Below, piece by piece: positions 46,497 through 54,382 of a stretch of DNA of 64,000 nt. The notes below the pieces were generated by a model. It was not told the DNA's origin and did no database searches. It saw only the letters and a list, made by a program, of their open reading frames with translations. Location: NCBI RefSeq assembly GCF_025808395.1, contig NZ_CP075524.1:930001-994000 (forward strand), written 5' to 3'. Position 1 is the first letter of the stretch, and the number at the start of each line of letters is the position of its first letter. Made by a program: the position numbers and the translations under genes. This DNA comes from Microcella sp. Lineage in GTDB: Bacteria > Actinomycetota > Actinomycetes > Actinomycetales > Microbacteriaceae.

Positions 46497-47900
46497 TCAG
46501 GGCAGAGCCGCGAGGCGCTCGGTGAGGTGCGCGCGTTGCGCAGCCACGGCGGCCGGGGCCGTGCCGCCCGCGCCCGCACGCGAGGCGATCGAGCCCTCGA
46601 CCGTGAGCACGTCGCGCACACCGGCGGTCAGGCGCGCGTCGATCGCTGCGTAGTCGGCGTCGCTCGGCTCGTGCAGCTCGAGGCCGCGCTGCTCGCAGTG
46701 CGCGACCAGCGCGCCCGAGATCTCGTGCGCCTCGCGAAACGGCACACCCTGCCGCACGAGCCAGTCGGCGACGTCTGTCGCCAACGAGAAGCCCTGAGGG
46801 GCGAGCGCGGCCATGCGCTCGGTGTCGAAGCGCAGCGTCGCCACCATGCCGGTGAACGCCGGCAGCAGCACTTCGAGCGTCTGGACGGCGTCGAACACGG
46901 GCTCTTTGTCTTCTTGCAGGTCGCGGTTGTACGCGAGCGGCAGGCCTTTGAGGGTGCTCAGCAGCCCCGTCAGGTCGCCGATGAGGCGCCCGGCCTTGCC
47001 GCGCGCGAGCTCGGCAATGTCGGGGTTCTTCTTCTGCGGCATGATCGACGAGCCGGTCGAGTAGCCGTCGTGCAGGGTGACGTAGCCGAATTCGCGCGTG
47101 TTCCAGATGATGATCTCTTCGGCGAGACGCGACAGGTCGACGCCGAGCTGCGCCGCGATGTAGGCGAACTCGGCGACGAGGTCTCGCGCGGCCGTCGCGT
47201 CGATCGAGTTCTCGGTCGGGCCGCTGAACCCCAGCTCAGTGGCGACGAGGGCCGGGTCGAGGCCCAGACTCGACCCCGCGAGCGCGCCAGCGCCGTACGG
47301 CGAGCGGTCACTGCGTGCCGCCCAGTCGCGCAAGCGCTCGAGGTCGCGCACGAGCGGCCACGCGTGCGCCAGCAGGTGATGCGCGAGCAGCACCGGCTGC
47401 GCGTGCTGCAAGTGGGTGCGGCCCGGCATGACGGCATCAGGATGCGCGTCTGCCTGCGCCGCGAGGGCCTCGATGAGCGACCGCACTTCGCGCGCGATCA
47501 CGGCACCGTGGTCGCGCAGATAGAGCCGCACGAGCGTGGCGATCTGGTCGTTGCGGCTGCGCCCAGCGCGCAAGCGCCCGCCCAACTCTGCGCCGACCTC
47601 GGCGACGAGCGCCGCCTCGAGAGCACCATGCACGTCTTCGTCGTCTGGCCGAGGTTGCAGGCTGCCATCTGCCCAGCGCGCCTCGAGGGCGTCGAGGCCG
47701 GCGAGCATCCGCTCGAGGTCGTCGTCGGTCAGGTAGCCCGCCGCGGCGAGGGCGCGAGCGTGAGCGCGCGAACCCCGAATGTCGTAGCCGCCGAGCTGCC
47801 AGTCGAACTGGGTCGAGCGGCTGAGGCGCTGCAGTTCAGGCGAGGGTCCGTCGCTGAAGCGCGCGCCCCAGAGCGAGCCCTCGTTCGTGGCGCCGCTCAT
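46497..47900 (-). CDS. argH: Argininosuccinate lyase
   Basis: A 467-aa fumarase/aspartase-superfamily enzyme cleaving argininosuccinate to arginine and fumarate. The signature loop GSSIMPQKKNPD with the catalytic Ser is present, along with GRSRNDQIAT and GRTHLQHAQP. The start ATG overlaps the argF stop by 4 bases. It follows argF directly: argR and argG, which normally lie between, are absent. Confidence 0.97.
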   Translation of the reverse strand: MSGATNEGSLWGARFSDGPSPELQRLSRSTQFDWQLGGYDIRGSRAHARALAAAGYLTDDDLERMLAGLDALEARWADGSLQPRPDDEDVHGALEAALVAEVGAELGGRLRAGRSRNDQIATLVRLYLRDHGAVIAREVRSLIEALAAQADAHPDAVMPGRTHLQHAQPVLLAHHLLAHAWPLVRDLERLRDWAARSDRSPYGAGALAGSSLGLDPALVATELGFSGPTENSIDATAARDLVAEFAYIAAQLGVDLSRLAEEIIIWNTREFGYVTLHDGYSTGSSIMPQKKNPDIAELARGKAGRLIGDLTGLLSTLKGLPLAYNRDLQEDKEPVFDAVQTLEVLLPAFTGMVATLRFDTERMAALAPQGFSLATDVADWLVRQGVPFREAHEISGALVAHCEQRGLELHEPSDADYAAIDARLTAGVRDVLTVEGSIASRAGAGGTAPAAVAAQRAHLTERLAALP

Positions 47901-48847
47901 CGCGCACCCGCCGACGACTGCGCCAAGAGCCAGACCAGCAGCGCCTTCTGGGCGTGCAGCCGGTTCTCGGCTTCATCCCAGATCACCGATTGGGGGCCGT
48001 CGATGACCTCGGCGGTCACCTCGTAGCCGCGGTCGGCGGGCAGGCAGTGCAAGAACAGCGCATCGGGCTTCGCGTGCGCCATCATCGCAGGGTCGACCTG
48101 AAAGGCGCCGAACGTCGCCACGCGGTGCGCCTTCTCGTCTTCTTTGCCCATCGATACCCACGTATCGGTGACGACGACGTCGGCGCCCGTCACGGCAGCC
48201 ACCGGGTCAGTGGTGACGGTGATCGAGCCGCCCATCTCGGCCGCGCGCCGCTCGGCATCGGCGACGACGGCGGCGGTCGGGGCGAACGCCTCAGGGGCCG
48301 CGACGCGCACGTGCATGCCTGCCGTGGCTCCCGCCAGCAGGTATGACTGCGCCATGTTGCTCGCGCCGTCGCCGAGAAAAGCCACCGTGAGCCCGGCGAG
48401 GTCGCCGCGGTGCTCGCGAATCGTCAGCAGGTCGGCGAGCAGCTGGCAGGGGTGAAAGTCATCGCTCAGCGCGTTGACGACCGGCACCGTGGTGCCCGCG
48501 GCCATCGCCTCGAGCCCCGACTGCGCGTAGGTGCGCCACACGATCGCCGCGACCATGCGCTCGAGCACGCGCGCCGTGTCGCTCGGCGTCTCTTTGCCGC
48601 CCAGCTGGCTGCTCGCGGTCGAGATGATGAGGGGCACTCCCCCGAGGTCGGCGATGCCGACCGCGAAGCTCACGCGCGTGCGGGTCGACGACTTGTCGAA
48701 GATGACGGCGACCGTCTGCGGGCCGGCGAGGGGTGTGCGCGCCCAGCGGTCGGCCTTGATCTGCATGGCGAGGTCGAGAATCTGGGCCTGCTCGGCGGGC
48801 GTGATGTCGTCGTCTCGCAAGAAGTGGCGTGCGGCGGGTGCGGTCAT
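47897..48847 (-). CDS. argF: Ornithine carbamoyltransferase
   Basis: A 316-aa enzyme making citrulline from ornithine and carbamoyl phosphate. The carbamoyl-phosphate motif STRTRVSF, the DDFHPCQ segment, the SMG loop (VSMGKEDE) and HCLPADRG are intact. The start overlaps the argD stop (ATGA). Confidence 0.97.
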   Translation of the reverse strand: MTAPAARHFLRDDDITPAEQAQILDLAMQIKADRWARTPLAGPQTVAVIFDKSSTRTRVSFAVGIADLGGVPLIISTASSQLGGKETPSDTARVLERMVAAIVWRTYAQSGLEAMAAGTTVPVVNALSDDFHPCQLLADLLTIREHRGDLAGLTVAFLGDGASNMAQSYLLAGATAGMHVRVAAPEAFAPTAAVVADAERRAAEMGGSITVTTDPVAAVTGADVVVTDTWVSMGKEDEKAHRVATFGAFQVDPAMMAHAKPDALFLHCLPADRGYEVTAEVIDGPQSVIWDEAENRLHAQKALLVWLLAQSSAGAR

Positions 48848-50070
48848 GGCTGGTCGGCCTCCGGGGTGTCGACGGTCGCGTGCGCTGCATGCAGGCTCGC
48901 GGCGAACAGGTCGAGAAAGCGAGCGATCTCAGCATCGCCGATGATGAGCGGCGGCGCGAGTCGAAGGCTCTCGTCGGTCGCGGCGTTGATGATGAGGCCG
49001 CGGTCGAGCGCTTCGGCGACGACGCGGTGCGCGAGCGGCGCGGTGAGCCCGATGCCGAGCAAGAGCCCGCGACCGCGCACCTCGGCGACGAGGGACGAAT
49101 CGAGGCTCAGGATGCCCTGCCGCAGCTGCTCGCCCCGCCGAGCCGCGTTGCCGACGAGGTCGGCCCGTTCGATCTCGGCGAGCACGGCCCCGGCGACCGC
49201 CGTCGACAACGGATTTCCGCCGAAGGTCGACCCGTGCTGGCCGAGCGTGAACAGCTCGCTTGCCGCGCCGCGCGTGACGAGAGCACCGATGGGCACTCCC
49301 CCGCCGATGCCTTTCGCCACGACGATCGCGTCGGGCAGGTCGTCAGCGAGCTCACGCTGGAAGGCGAACCACTCGCCCGTGCGCCCCGCCCCGGTCTGAA
49401 TCTCGTCGACGATGAGCAGCGCGCCATGCTCGCGCGTGAGCCGACGCGCCTCGGCGAGAAAGCCCTCGGGCAGCGGAACCACGCCGGCCTCGCCCTTGAT
49501 GGGCTCGAGAATGACGGCGGCGACGTCGGGGCCGAGCGCGGCGGCGAGCGCCGCGAGCTCGGTCGGCAGGTGCTCGATGCCCGGCAGCATGGGCTCGAAG
49601 GGCTCGCGCAGGGCCGGCTTGCCGGTCACGGCCAGAGCGCCCATCGTGCGGCCGTGAAAGCCGCCCTCGAAGGCGAGAATGCGGGGCCGACCCGTGCGCC
49701 TCGCCAGCTTGACGGCGGCTTCGATGGCTTCGGCGCCCGAGTTGGCCGGGTAGACGCGGCCCGTGTCGCCGAAGCCGGCGAGTCGCACGAGCCGCTCGGC
49801 GAACTCGACCGCGGGCCGAGTAGTGAAGTAGTTGCTGACGTGCACGGCGCGCGCGGCCTGGGCGGCGATCGCCTCGACGACCACGGGGTGCGCATGACCG
49901 AGCGAGTTGACGGCGATGCCCGAGAGAAAGTCGAGGTACTCGTTGCCGTCGACATCGCGCACCAGAGCGCCGCGACCGTGGTCGAGCACGGCCATCGGGC
50001 TCGGGGCAGAGCGCATCGCGACACGGGCGAAGCGCTCGCGCAGAGCATCCGTCTCAGCACCGTGCCTCAC
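48844..50070 (-). CDS. argD: Acetylornithine aminotransferase
   Basis: A 408-aa PLP-dependent class III aminotransferase. NSGAEAIEAAVKLAR, the GGFHGRTMGAL loop, the DEIQTGAGRTG motif and the PLP Lys in VVAKGIGGGVPIGA are all present. The start GTG at 50070 overlaps the argB stop by 4 bases. It acts in the fourth step of arginine biosynthesis. Confidence 0.97.
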   Translation of the reverse strand: MRHGAETDALRERFARVAMRSAPSPMAVLDHGRGALVRDVDGNEYLDFLSGIAVNSLGHAHPVVVEAIAAQAARAVHVSNYFTTRPAVEFAERLVRLAGFGDTGRVYPANSGAEAIEAAVKLARRTGRPRILAFEGGFHGRTMGALAVTGKPALREPFEPMLPGIEHLPTELAALAAALGPDVAAVILEPIKGEAGVVPLPEGFLAEARRLTREHGALLIVDEIQTGAGRTGEWFAFQRELADDLPDAIVVAKGIGGGVPIGALVTRGAASELFTLGQHGSTFGGNPLSTAVAGAVLAEIERADLVGNAARRGEQLRQGILSLDSSLVAEVRGRGLLLGIGLTAPLAHRVVAEALDRGLIINAATDESLRLAPPLIIGDAEIARFLDLFAASLHAAHATVDTPEADQP

Positions 50071-50978
50071 GCGACCACCTCGGTGCCGATGCCGGCCTGC
50101 GTGAAGATCTCGAGCAGAATCGAGTGCGGAATGCGGCCGTCGATGATCGCCGCCTTCGAGACGCCGCCGTCGACCGCATCGAGGCACGCCGTCATCTTCG
50201 GAATCATGCCCGACTCGAGGCTCGGCAGCAGCGCGCGCAGCTCGTCTGCCTCGATCGACGAGACGAGCGAACTCGTGTCGGGCCAGTCGCGGTAGAGCCC
50301 CGCGACGTCGGTGAGAATCACGAGCTTCTCAGCGCCGAGCGCCACGGCGAGCGCCGCAGCCGCAGAGTCGGCGTTGACGTTGAGGCTCTGCCCCGGTGTG
50401 TCGCTGTCTGGCGCGATCGACGACACGACGGGGATGCGCCCCGCGTCGAGCTGCGCGAGCACAGCGGCGGGGTCGACGTGCACGACGTCGCCCACGAGGC
50501 CGAGATCGACTTCAGCGCCGTCGATCATGACACCTCGACGCCGACCCCGGAAGAGCCCCGCGTCTTCACCCGAGATCGCGGCCGCGAACGGCCCGTGCTC
50601 ATTGATGAGGCTCACGAGCGATCGACTGATCTGGCCCGTGAGCACCATGCGCACGACCTCCATGGCTTCGGGGCTCGTCACGCGATAGCCGCCGCGAAAC
50701 TCGCTCTCGATGCCGAACTTGTCGAGCATCGCCGAGATCTGGGGGCCCCCGCCGTGCACGATGACGGGCCGCAAGCCGACGGTGCGCAAGTAGACCATGT
50801 CTTCGGCGAACGCGCGCTGCAAGTCGTCGCTCACCATCGCGTTGCCGCCGAACTTGATGACGACGATGCGGTCGCGAAAGCGCTGCAGCCACGGCAGCGA
50901 CTCGATGAGGGTCGCGGCTTTCACTGCTGCTTGGGCGTGGTCGTCGGCGACGGTCGCCGGGTCTCTCAATTCGCTCAC
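50067..50978 (-). CDS. argB: Acetylglutamate kinase
   Basis: A 303-aa amino-acid kinase. VVIKFGGNAM at the N-terminus binds phosphate, VHGGGPQISAML binds acetylglutamate, and the later segments LNVNADSAAAALAVALGAEKL and GGMIPK-like ESGMIPKM are characteristic. An N-terminal helix (QAAVKAATLIESLPWLQRF) matches the arginine-sensitive hexameric class, so feedback inhibition by arginine is likely. GTG start at 50978. Confidence 0.97.
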   Translation of the reverse strand: MSELRDPATVADDHAQAAVKAATLIESLPWLQRFRDRIVVIKFGGNAMVSDDLQRAFAEDMVYLRTVGLRPVIVHGGGPQISAMLDKFGIESEFRGGYRVTSPEAMEVVRMVLTGQISRSLVSLINEHGPFAAAISGEDAGLFRGRRRGVMIDGAEVDLGLVGDVVHVDPAAVLAQLDAGRIPVVSSIAPDSDTPGQSLNVNADSAAAALAVALGAEKLVILTDVAGLYRDWPDTSSLVSSIEADELRALLPSLESGMIPKMTACLDAVDGGVSKAAIIDGRIPHSILLEIFTQAGIGTEVVA

Positions 50979-50985
50979 GGTGGCC

Positions 50986-52140
50986 TCAGCTCGAGTACGC
51001 GCTGTTCTCGTGCACGTAATCGTGCGTGAGGTCGTTGGTGTAGATCTCGGCCTCGGCCTCACCGGCGTGCAGCTCGATGAGCACGCGAATGCCCCGGCCG
51101 CTCAAGTCGACCTCGGTGCGCGGGCGATCGGGCGCCCCCGCGTGGCACAGCCGCACCTCGTTGAACGAGACGTCGACGGCGTAGGGGTCGAAGTCGGCCT
51201 GCGTCGTGCCGATCGCGGCGAGCACGCGCCCCCAGTTGGGGTCGTTGCCGAACATGGCCGCCTTGAACAGGTTGCTGCGCGCGACCGACCGCGCCACCTC
51301 GACGGCGTCGGCCTCGGTCGCCGCGCCCTCGACCCTGATGCGAATGTCGTGGCTCGCCCCCTCGGCGTCGGTGATCAGCTGCTCGGCGAGGCTGTAGCAG
51401 ACGGCCCTCAGCGACATCGTGAACCGGTCGAGTTCGGGGCGGATTCCGGATGCTCCGCTCGCGAGCAGCGCCACCGTGTCGTTGGTCGACATGCAGCCAT
51501 CAGAGTCGATGCGGTCGAAGGTCGTGCGGGTCGCCTCGCGCAGCGCGGCATCGAGTTCGGCCGACGAGAGGTCGGCGTCGGTGGTGAGCACGACCAGCAT
51601 CGTGGCGAGGCCCGGAGCGAGCATCCCGGCCCCCTTCGCCATGCCGCCGATCGACCAGCCGTCTGACGACAGCCACGACTCTTTCGGCACCGAGTCGGTC
51701 GTCATGATCGCGAGGGCCGCATCGGGGCCGCCCTCGGCGCTCAGCACTTGGCTGGCGACGGCCACTCCATCGAGCAGCTTCTTCTTGTCGAGCGGTTCGC
51801 CGATGAGGCCCGTCGAGCAGACCAGCACGTCGCCCGCCGACACGTCGTCGAGCATGCCGGCCACGAACTCGGCCGTCGCGTGCGTCACCTGAAAGCCCTC
51901 GGGCCCGGTGAAGCAATTGGCGCCGCCCGAATTGAGCACGATCGCGCTCACCTCGCCGTCGGCGATCACCTGCTGCGACCAGAGCACGGGGTGCGCCTTG
52001 GCGCGGTTGCTCGTGAATACCGCAGCGGCGGCCTTCGAGGGGCCCTGATTGACGACGAGCGCCAGGTCTTTGCCGCCGCTCGACTTCAGGCCGCAGGCGA
52101 CTCCAGCGGCGACGAAACCGAGGGGGCGGGTGACACTCAC
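50986..52140 (-). CDS. argJ: Bifunctional ornithine acetyltransferase / N-acetylglutamate synthase
   Basis: A 384-aa ArgJ self-cleaving enzyme that recycles the acetyl group. The oxyanion region NSGGANCFTG, the autocleavage segment KGAGMLAPGLATML with its Thr nucleophile, DGCMSTNDT and the C-terminal KAAMFGNDPNWGR are visible. Its presence means the cyclic acetyl pathway, so no argE is needed. GTG start at 52140, overlapping argC by 4 bases. Confidence 0.97.
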   Translation of the reverse strand: MSVTRPLGFVAAGVACGLKSSGGKDLALVVNQGPSKAAAAVFTSNRAKAHPVLWSQQVIADGEVSAIVLNSGGANCFTGPEGFQVTHATAEFVAGMLDDVSAGDVLVCSTGLIGEPLDKKKLLDGVAVASQVLSAEGGPDAALAIMTTDSVPKESWLSSDGWSIGGMAKGAGMLAPGLATMLVVLTTDADLSSAELDAALREATRTTFDRIDSDGCMSTNDTVALLASGASGIRPELDRFTMSLRAVCYSLAEQLITDAEGASHDIRIRVEGAATEADAVEVARSVARSNLFKAAMFGNDPNWGRVLAAIGTTQADFDPYAVDVSFNEVRLCHAGAPDRPRTEVDLSGRGIRVLIELHAGEAEAEIYTNDLTHDYVHENSAYSS

Positions 52141-53183
52141 GGGGCGACTCCGTTCACGGGCAGGCCGAGGGTCTCGTCGAGGCCGAGCGCGAGGTTGAGC
52201 GACTGCACGGCCGCACCCGCCGTGCCCTTCACGAGGTTGTCGATCGCGACGACGATGACCACGCGTTGCGCGTCGTCGTCGACCGCGAGGCCGATGAGCG
52301 CCGTGTTGGCGCCGACGACCGAACTCGTCGACGGAAACCGCCCCTCGGGCAGCACGTGCACGAACGGCTCGTCGGCGTAGGCAGACTGCCATGCGGCGCG
52401 CACGCTCGAGGCATCAGCGCCCGGCGCGAGTCGCGCCGTGACCGTCGCGAGAATGCCGCGCGCCATCGGCACGAGCACGGGCGTGAACGAGATGGTGGGC
52501 CGGTCGGCACCCGCCCAGCGCACGTTCTGCAGCATCTCGGGAACATGCCGGTGCACTCCCCCGACGGCATACGGCGTCGCGGCGCCCAGCAGTTCGCTTG
52601 CCAGCAGATCGGTGCGCAACGTGCGCCCGGCCCCACTCGGCCCGACGGCGAGCACCGCCGTCAGGTCGTGCGCTTCGATGACTCCGCTTTGGATGCCCGG
52701 TGCGAGCCCCAGCGTCACCGCCGTCACGTTGCACCCGGGCACGGCTATGCGGCGCGCGCCTTCGAGGCGCGACCGTTGGCGGCCACCGTCGGCGAGCACC
52801 AGTTCAGGAAGCCCGTAGGCCCATGCTCCGCGGTGCTCGCCCCCGTAGAAGCGCGCCCAGTCGTCGGCACTCTCGAGCCGGTGGTCGGCGCCGCAGTCGA
52901 GCACGAGAGTGTCGTCGGGCAGCTGCGCGGCGATTGCGCCCGAGGCGCCGTGCGGCAGCGCGAGCACGACGGCGTCGTGGCCGGCGAGCTGCTCAGCGGT
53001 GGTCTCGACCAGGGTCAGATGGTCGAGCGAGCGCAAGTGCGGGTGCACCTCGACCAGTGGTTGCCCGGCGTTGCTGTGCGCCGTCACCGTGCGAATGTCA
53101 ACCTGAGGGTGGTCAGCGAGCAAGCGCAACACCTCGCCACCCGCATAGCCGCTGGCCCCAGCGACCGCCACCGAATAGGACAT
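52137..53183 (-). CDS. argC: N-acetyl-gamma-glutamyl-phosphate reductase
   Basis: A 348-aa reductase, first gene of the arg operon. The Rossmann motif VAVAGASGYAGGE begins at residue 6, the catalytic Cys is in AVPGCNVTAV, and GVHRHVPEM is near residue 210. The ATG at 53183 is preceded by AAAGG (8-base spacing). A -10-like TATTGT is about 25 bases further upstream on the minus strand. I could not recognise a clear ARG box in the 80-base divergent region, in keeping with the absence of argR nearby. Confidence 0.96.
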   Translation of the reverse strand: MSYSVAVAGASGYAGGEVLRLLADHPQVDIRTVTAHSNAGQPLVEVHPHLRSLDHLTLVETTAEQLAGHDAVVLALPHGASGAIAAQLPDDTLVLDCGADHRLESADDWARFYGGEHRGAWAYGLPELVLADGGRQRSRLEGARRIAVPGCNVTAVTLGLAPGIQSGVIEAHDLTAVLAVGPSGAGRTLRTDLLASELLGAATPYAVGGVHRHVPEMLQNVRWAGADRPTISFTPVLVPMARGILATVTARLAPGADASSVRAAWQSAYADEPFVHVLPEGRFPSTSSVVGANTALIGLAVDDDAQRVVIVVAIDNLVKGTAGAAVQSLNLALGLDETLGLPVNGVAP

Positions 53184-53264
53184 GTGCTTAACCTTTGCAG
53201 ACAATACGATGTGAATTCGACACGGGCGCGCGCGAGGCCGCCCGTCGAATGAAGGAGCAAGAGC

Positions 53265-53816
53265 ATGGACGACCTGAGCAGCCTCATCAACCTCATCCCG
53301 ATCGGTGACATCGCCAAGAAGATCGGCGTCGACGAGAACGTCGCGAAGGCTGCGGTCGCCGTCGCTGTTCCCGCCATCGTCGGTGGGCTCGCCGCCAACG
53401 CGAAAGACAAAGACGGGGCGAAGTCGCTCGAGAGTGCGCTCGGGCACCACGCCGGCCGCACCCCGAAGAAGCTCGCCGACATCGACGAAGAAGACGGCGA
53501 GAAGATCGTCTCTCACGTGTTCGGGTCAAAGAAGAACGACGTGGCCAAGGCCGCGGCCGCGAAGGCCGACGCGAAGGCCGAGGGCGTCGACATCGGCGCG
53601 ATCGTCGCTCAGGTGCTGCCGATCATCGCGCCGATCGTGCTGGCGTTCGTCGCCAACCAGTTCATGGGACAGAAGGCTGAGCCTGCCGCAAAGGCTGAGC
53701 CCGCCGCTGCCGCAAACCCGCTCGCCGATATGCTCGGCAGCCTCGTGTCGAGCCCGCAGGGTCAAGAGCTCATCGTCGGCGCCCTCGGCGGACTGCTCGG
53801 CGGTGGCAAGAAGTAG
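53265..53816 (+). CDS. DUF937-family protein
   Basis: A 183-aa protein. The N-terminal two thirds show DUF937 features: KKIGVDENVAKAAVAVAVPAIVGGLAANAK and SLESALGHHAGR followed by IVSHVFGSKKNDV. A hydrophobic segment VLPIIAPIVLAFVANQFM follows, then an Ala/Lys/Glu-rich linker and the Gly-rich tail ALGGLLGGGKK. The Shine-Dalgarno AAGGAG is 9 bases before the ATG. It is divergent from argC. The family's function is unknown; similarity to YidB-type cytosolic proteins is likely. Confidence 0.85.
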   Translation: MDDLSSLINLIPIGDIAKKIGVDENVAKAAVAVAVPAIVGGLAANAKDKDGAKSLESALGHHAGRTPKKLADIDEEDGEKIVSHVFGSKKNDVAKAAAAKADAKAEGVDIGAIVAQVLPIIAPIVLAFVANQFMGQKAEPAAKAEPAAAANPLADMLGSLVSSPQGQELIVGALGGLLGGGKK

Positions 53817-53839
53817 TAGCTCTCGCGGCAGTGACTCGG

Positions 53840-53866
53840 GCGCGGCATCCCTTGCGGGTGCCGCGC
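53840..53866 (+). terminator. Terminator of the DUF937 gene
   Basis: GCGCGGCA/TGCCGCGC stem extended by CCC/GGG with a one-base bulge, loop TTGC, followed by CTTGGTGTTGC. It starts 23 bases after the stop codon. Confidence 0.6.
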
Positions 53867-53873
53867 CTTGGTG

Positions 53874-53957
53874 TTGCTCGGGGTGGGTTGGTCGGGGTGG
53901 TTAGTCGGGGTGGTTGCTCGGGGTGGGTTGCTCGGGAGAGTTGCTCGGGGCAACGTG
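53874..53957. repeat. 13/14-base tandem repeat, about 6 copies
   Basis: Units of consensus TTGCTCGGGGTGG(G) repeat from 53874, with variants TTGGTCGGGG and TTAGTCGGGG and increasing divergence towards 53957. Confidence 0.75.
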
Positions 53958-54033
53958 ATCGCGCGGGTTGCCCGGGTGGGCTACGCGAGGCGGCACCGGC
54001 GGTTGACCTCGCGTTGTGCCGGTCTTGAAACGA

Positions 54034-54091
54034 TCCATCGGTCACTTGTTGTGGGCAGTACTGAGTCGAGACGTCATAAGTGACCGATGGA
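54034..54091. repeat. Perfect 14-base inverted repeat
   Basis: TCCATCGGTCACTT (54034-54047) and its exact reverse complement (54078-54091), 30-base spacer. The left arm continues into GGTCACTTGTTG (54040-54051), which is repeated inverted at 54247-54258. Confidence 0.75.
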
Positions 54092-54211
54092 CGGCCGAAG
54101 TGACAGGTCGAGGGTGCTGCCCGGCATTGGTGAACCTCTTGGTGAGCCCGCGACGGTCTGCGGCGGCACAAGGTGCTGACACGTGCTGCAGAGGTTCAGA
54201 ACCCCCACGAC

Positions 54212-54258
54212 TGGTCAGTTGTTGCCGCTACACCCAGACGTAGCAGCAACAAGTGACC
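54212..54258. repeat. Imperfect inverted repeat sharing the GGTCACTTGTTG motif
   Basis: TGGTCAGTTGTTGCCGCTA pairs with TAGCAGCAACAAGTGACCA across a 10-base loop with few mismatches. Together with 54034-54091 it may mark the ends of a decayed 200-base element. Confidence 0.6.
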
Positions 54259-54289
54259 ACTCGGCGTCGATTCGTGCACGCCTGGAGGG

Positions 54290-54379
54290 TCGCGCAACCG
54301 CAGAGCGCTCACCCTGCAGGGTCGCGCAACCGTAGAGCGCAAGGTCGCGCAACCGCAGCTTTCAGGCGCGCAACCGCAG
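54290..54379. repeat. Four dispersed copies of GCGCAACCGCAG
   Basis: Copies of T/GCGCGCAACCGCAG begin near 54290, 54322 (CGTAG variant), 54345 and 54366, spaced 32, 23 and 21 bases. The last is bounded by TCAGGCGCG, which also covers the pheT stop at 54383. Confidence 0.65.
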
Positions 54380-54382
54380 CGG

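Larger units (their letters stand above)
53817..54382. other. Repeat-rich intergenic region, no gene
   Basis: These 566 bases between the DUF937 gene and pheT hold no credible coding sequence. They contain a terminator (53840-53866), a 13/14-base tandem array (53874-53957), two long inverted repeats sharing a 12-base motif (54034-54091 and 54212-54258) and four dispersed copies of GCGCAACCGCAG (54290-54379). Confidence 0.75.

Noticed and set aside
46116..48026. 636-codon plus-strand open frame opposite argH
   Set aside because: Antisense to argH; composition typical of shadows in high-GC DNA.
53874..53957. CRISPR-like array
   Set aside because: Short 13/14-base units in tandem without spacers; a simple tandem repeat.
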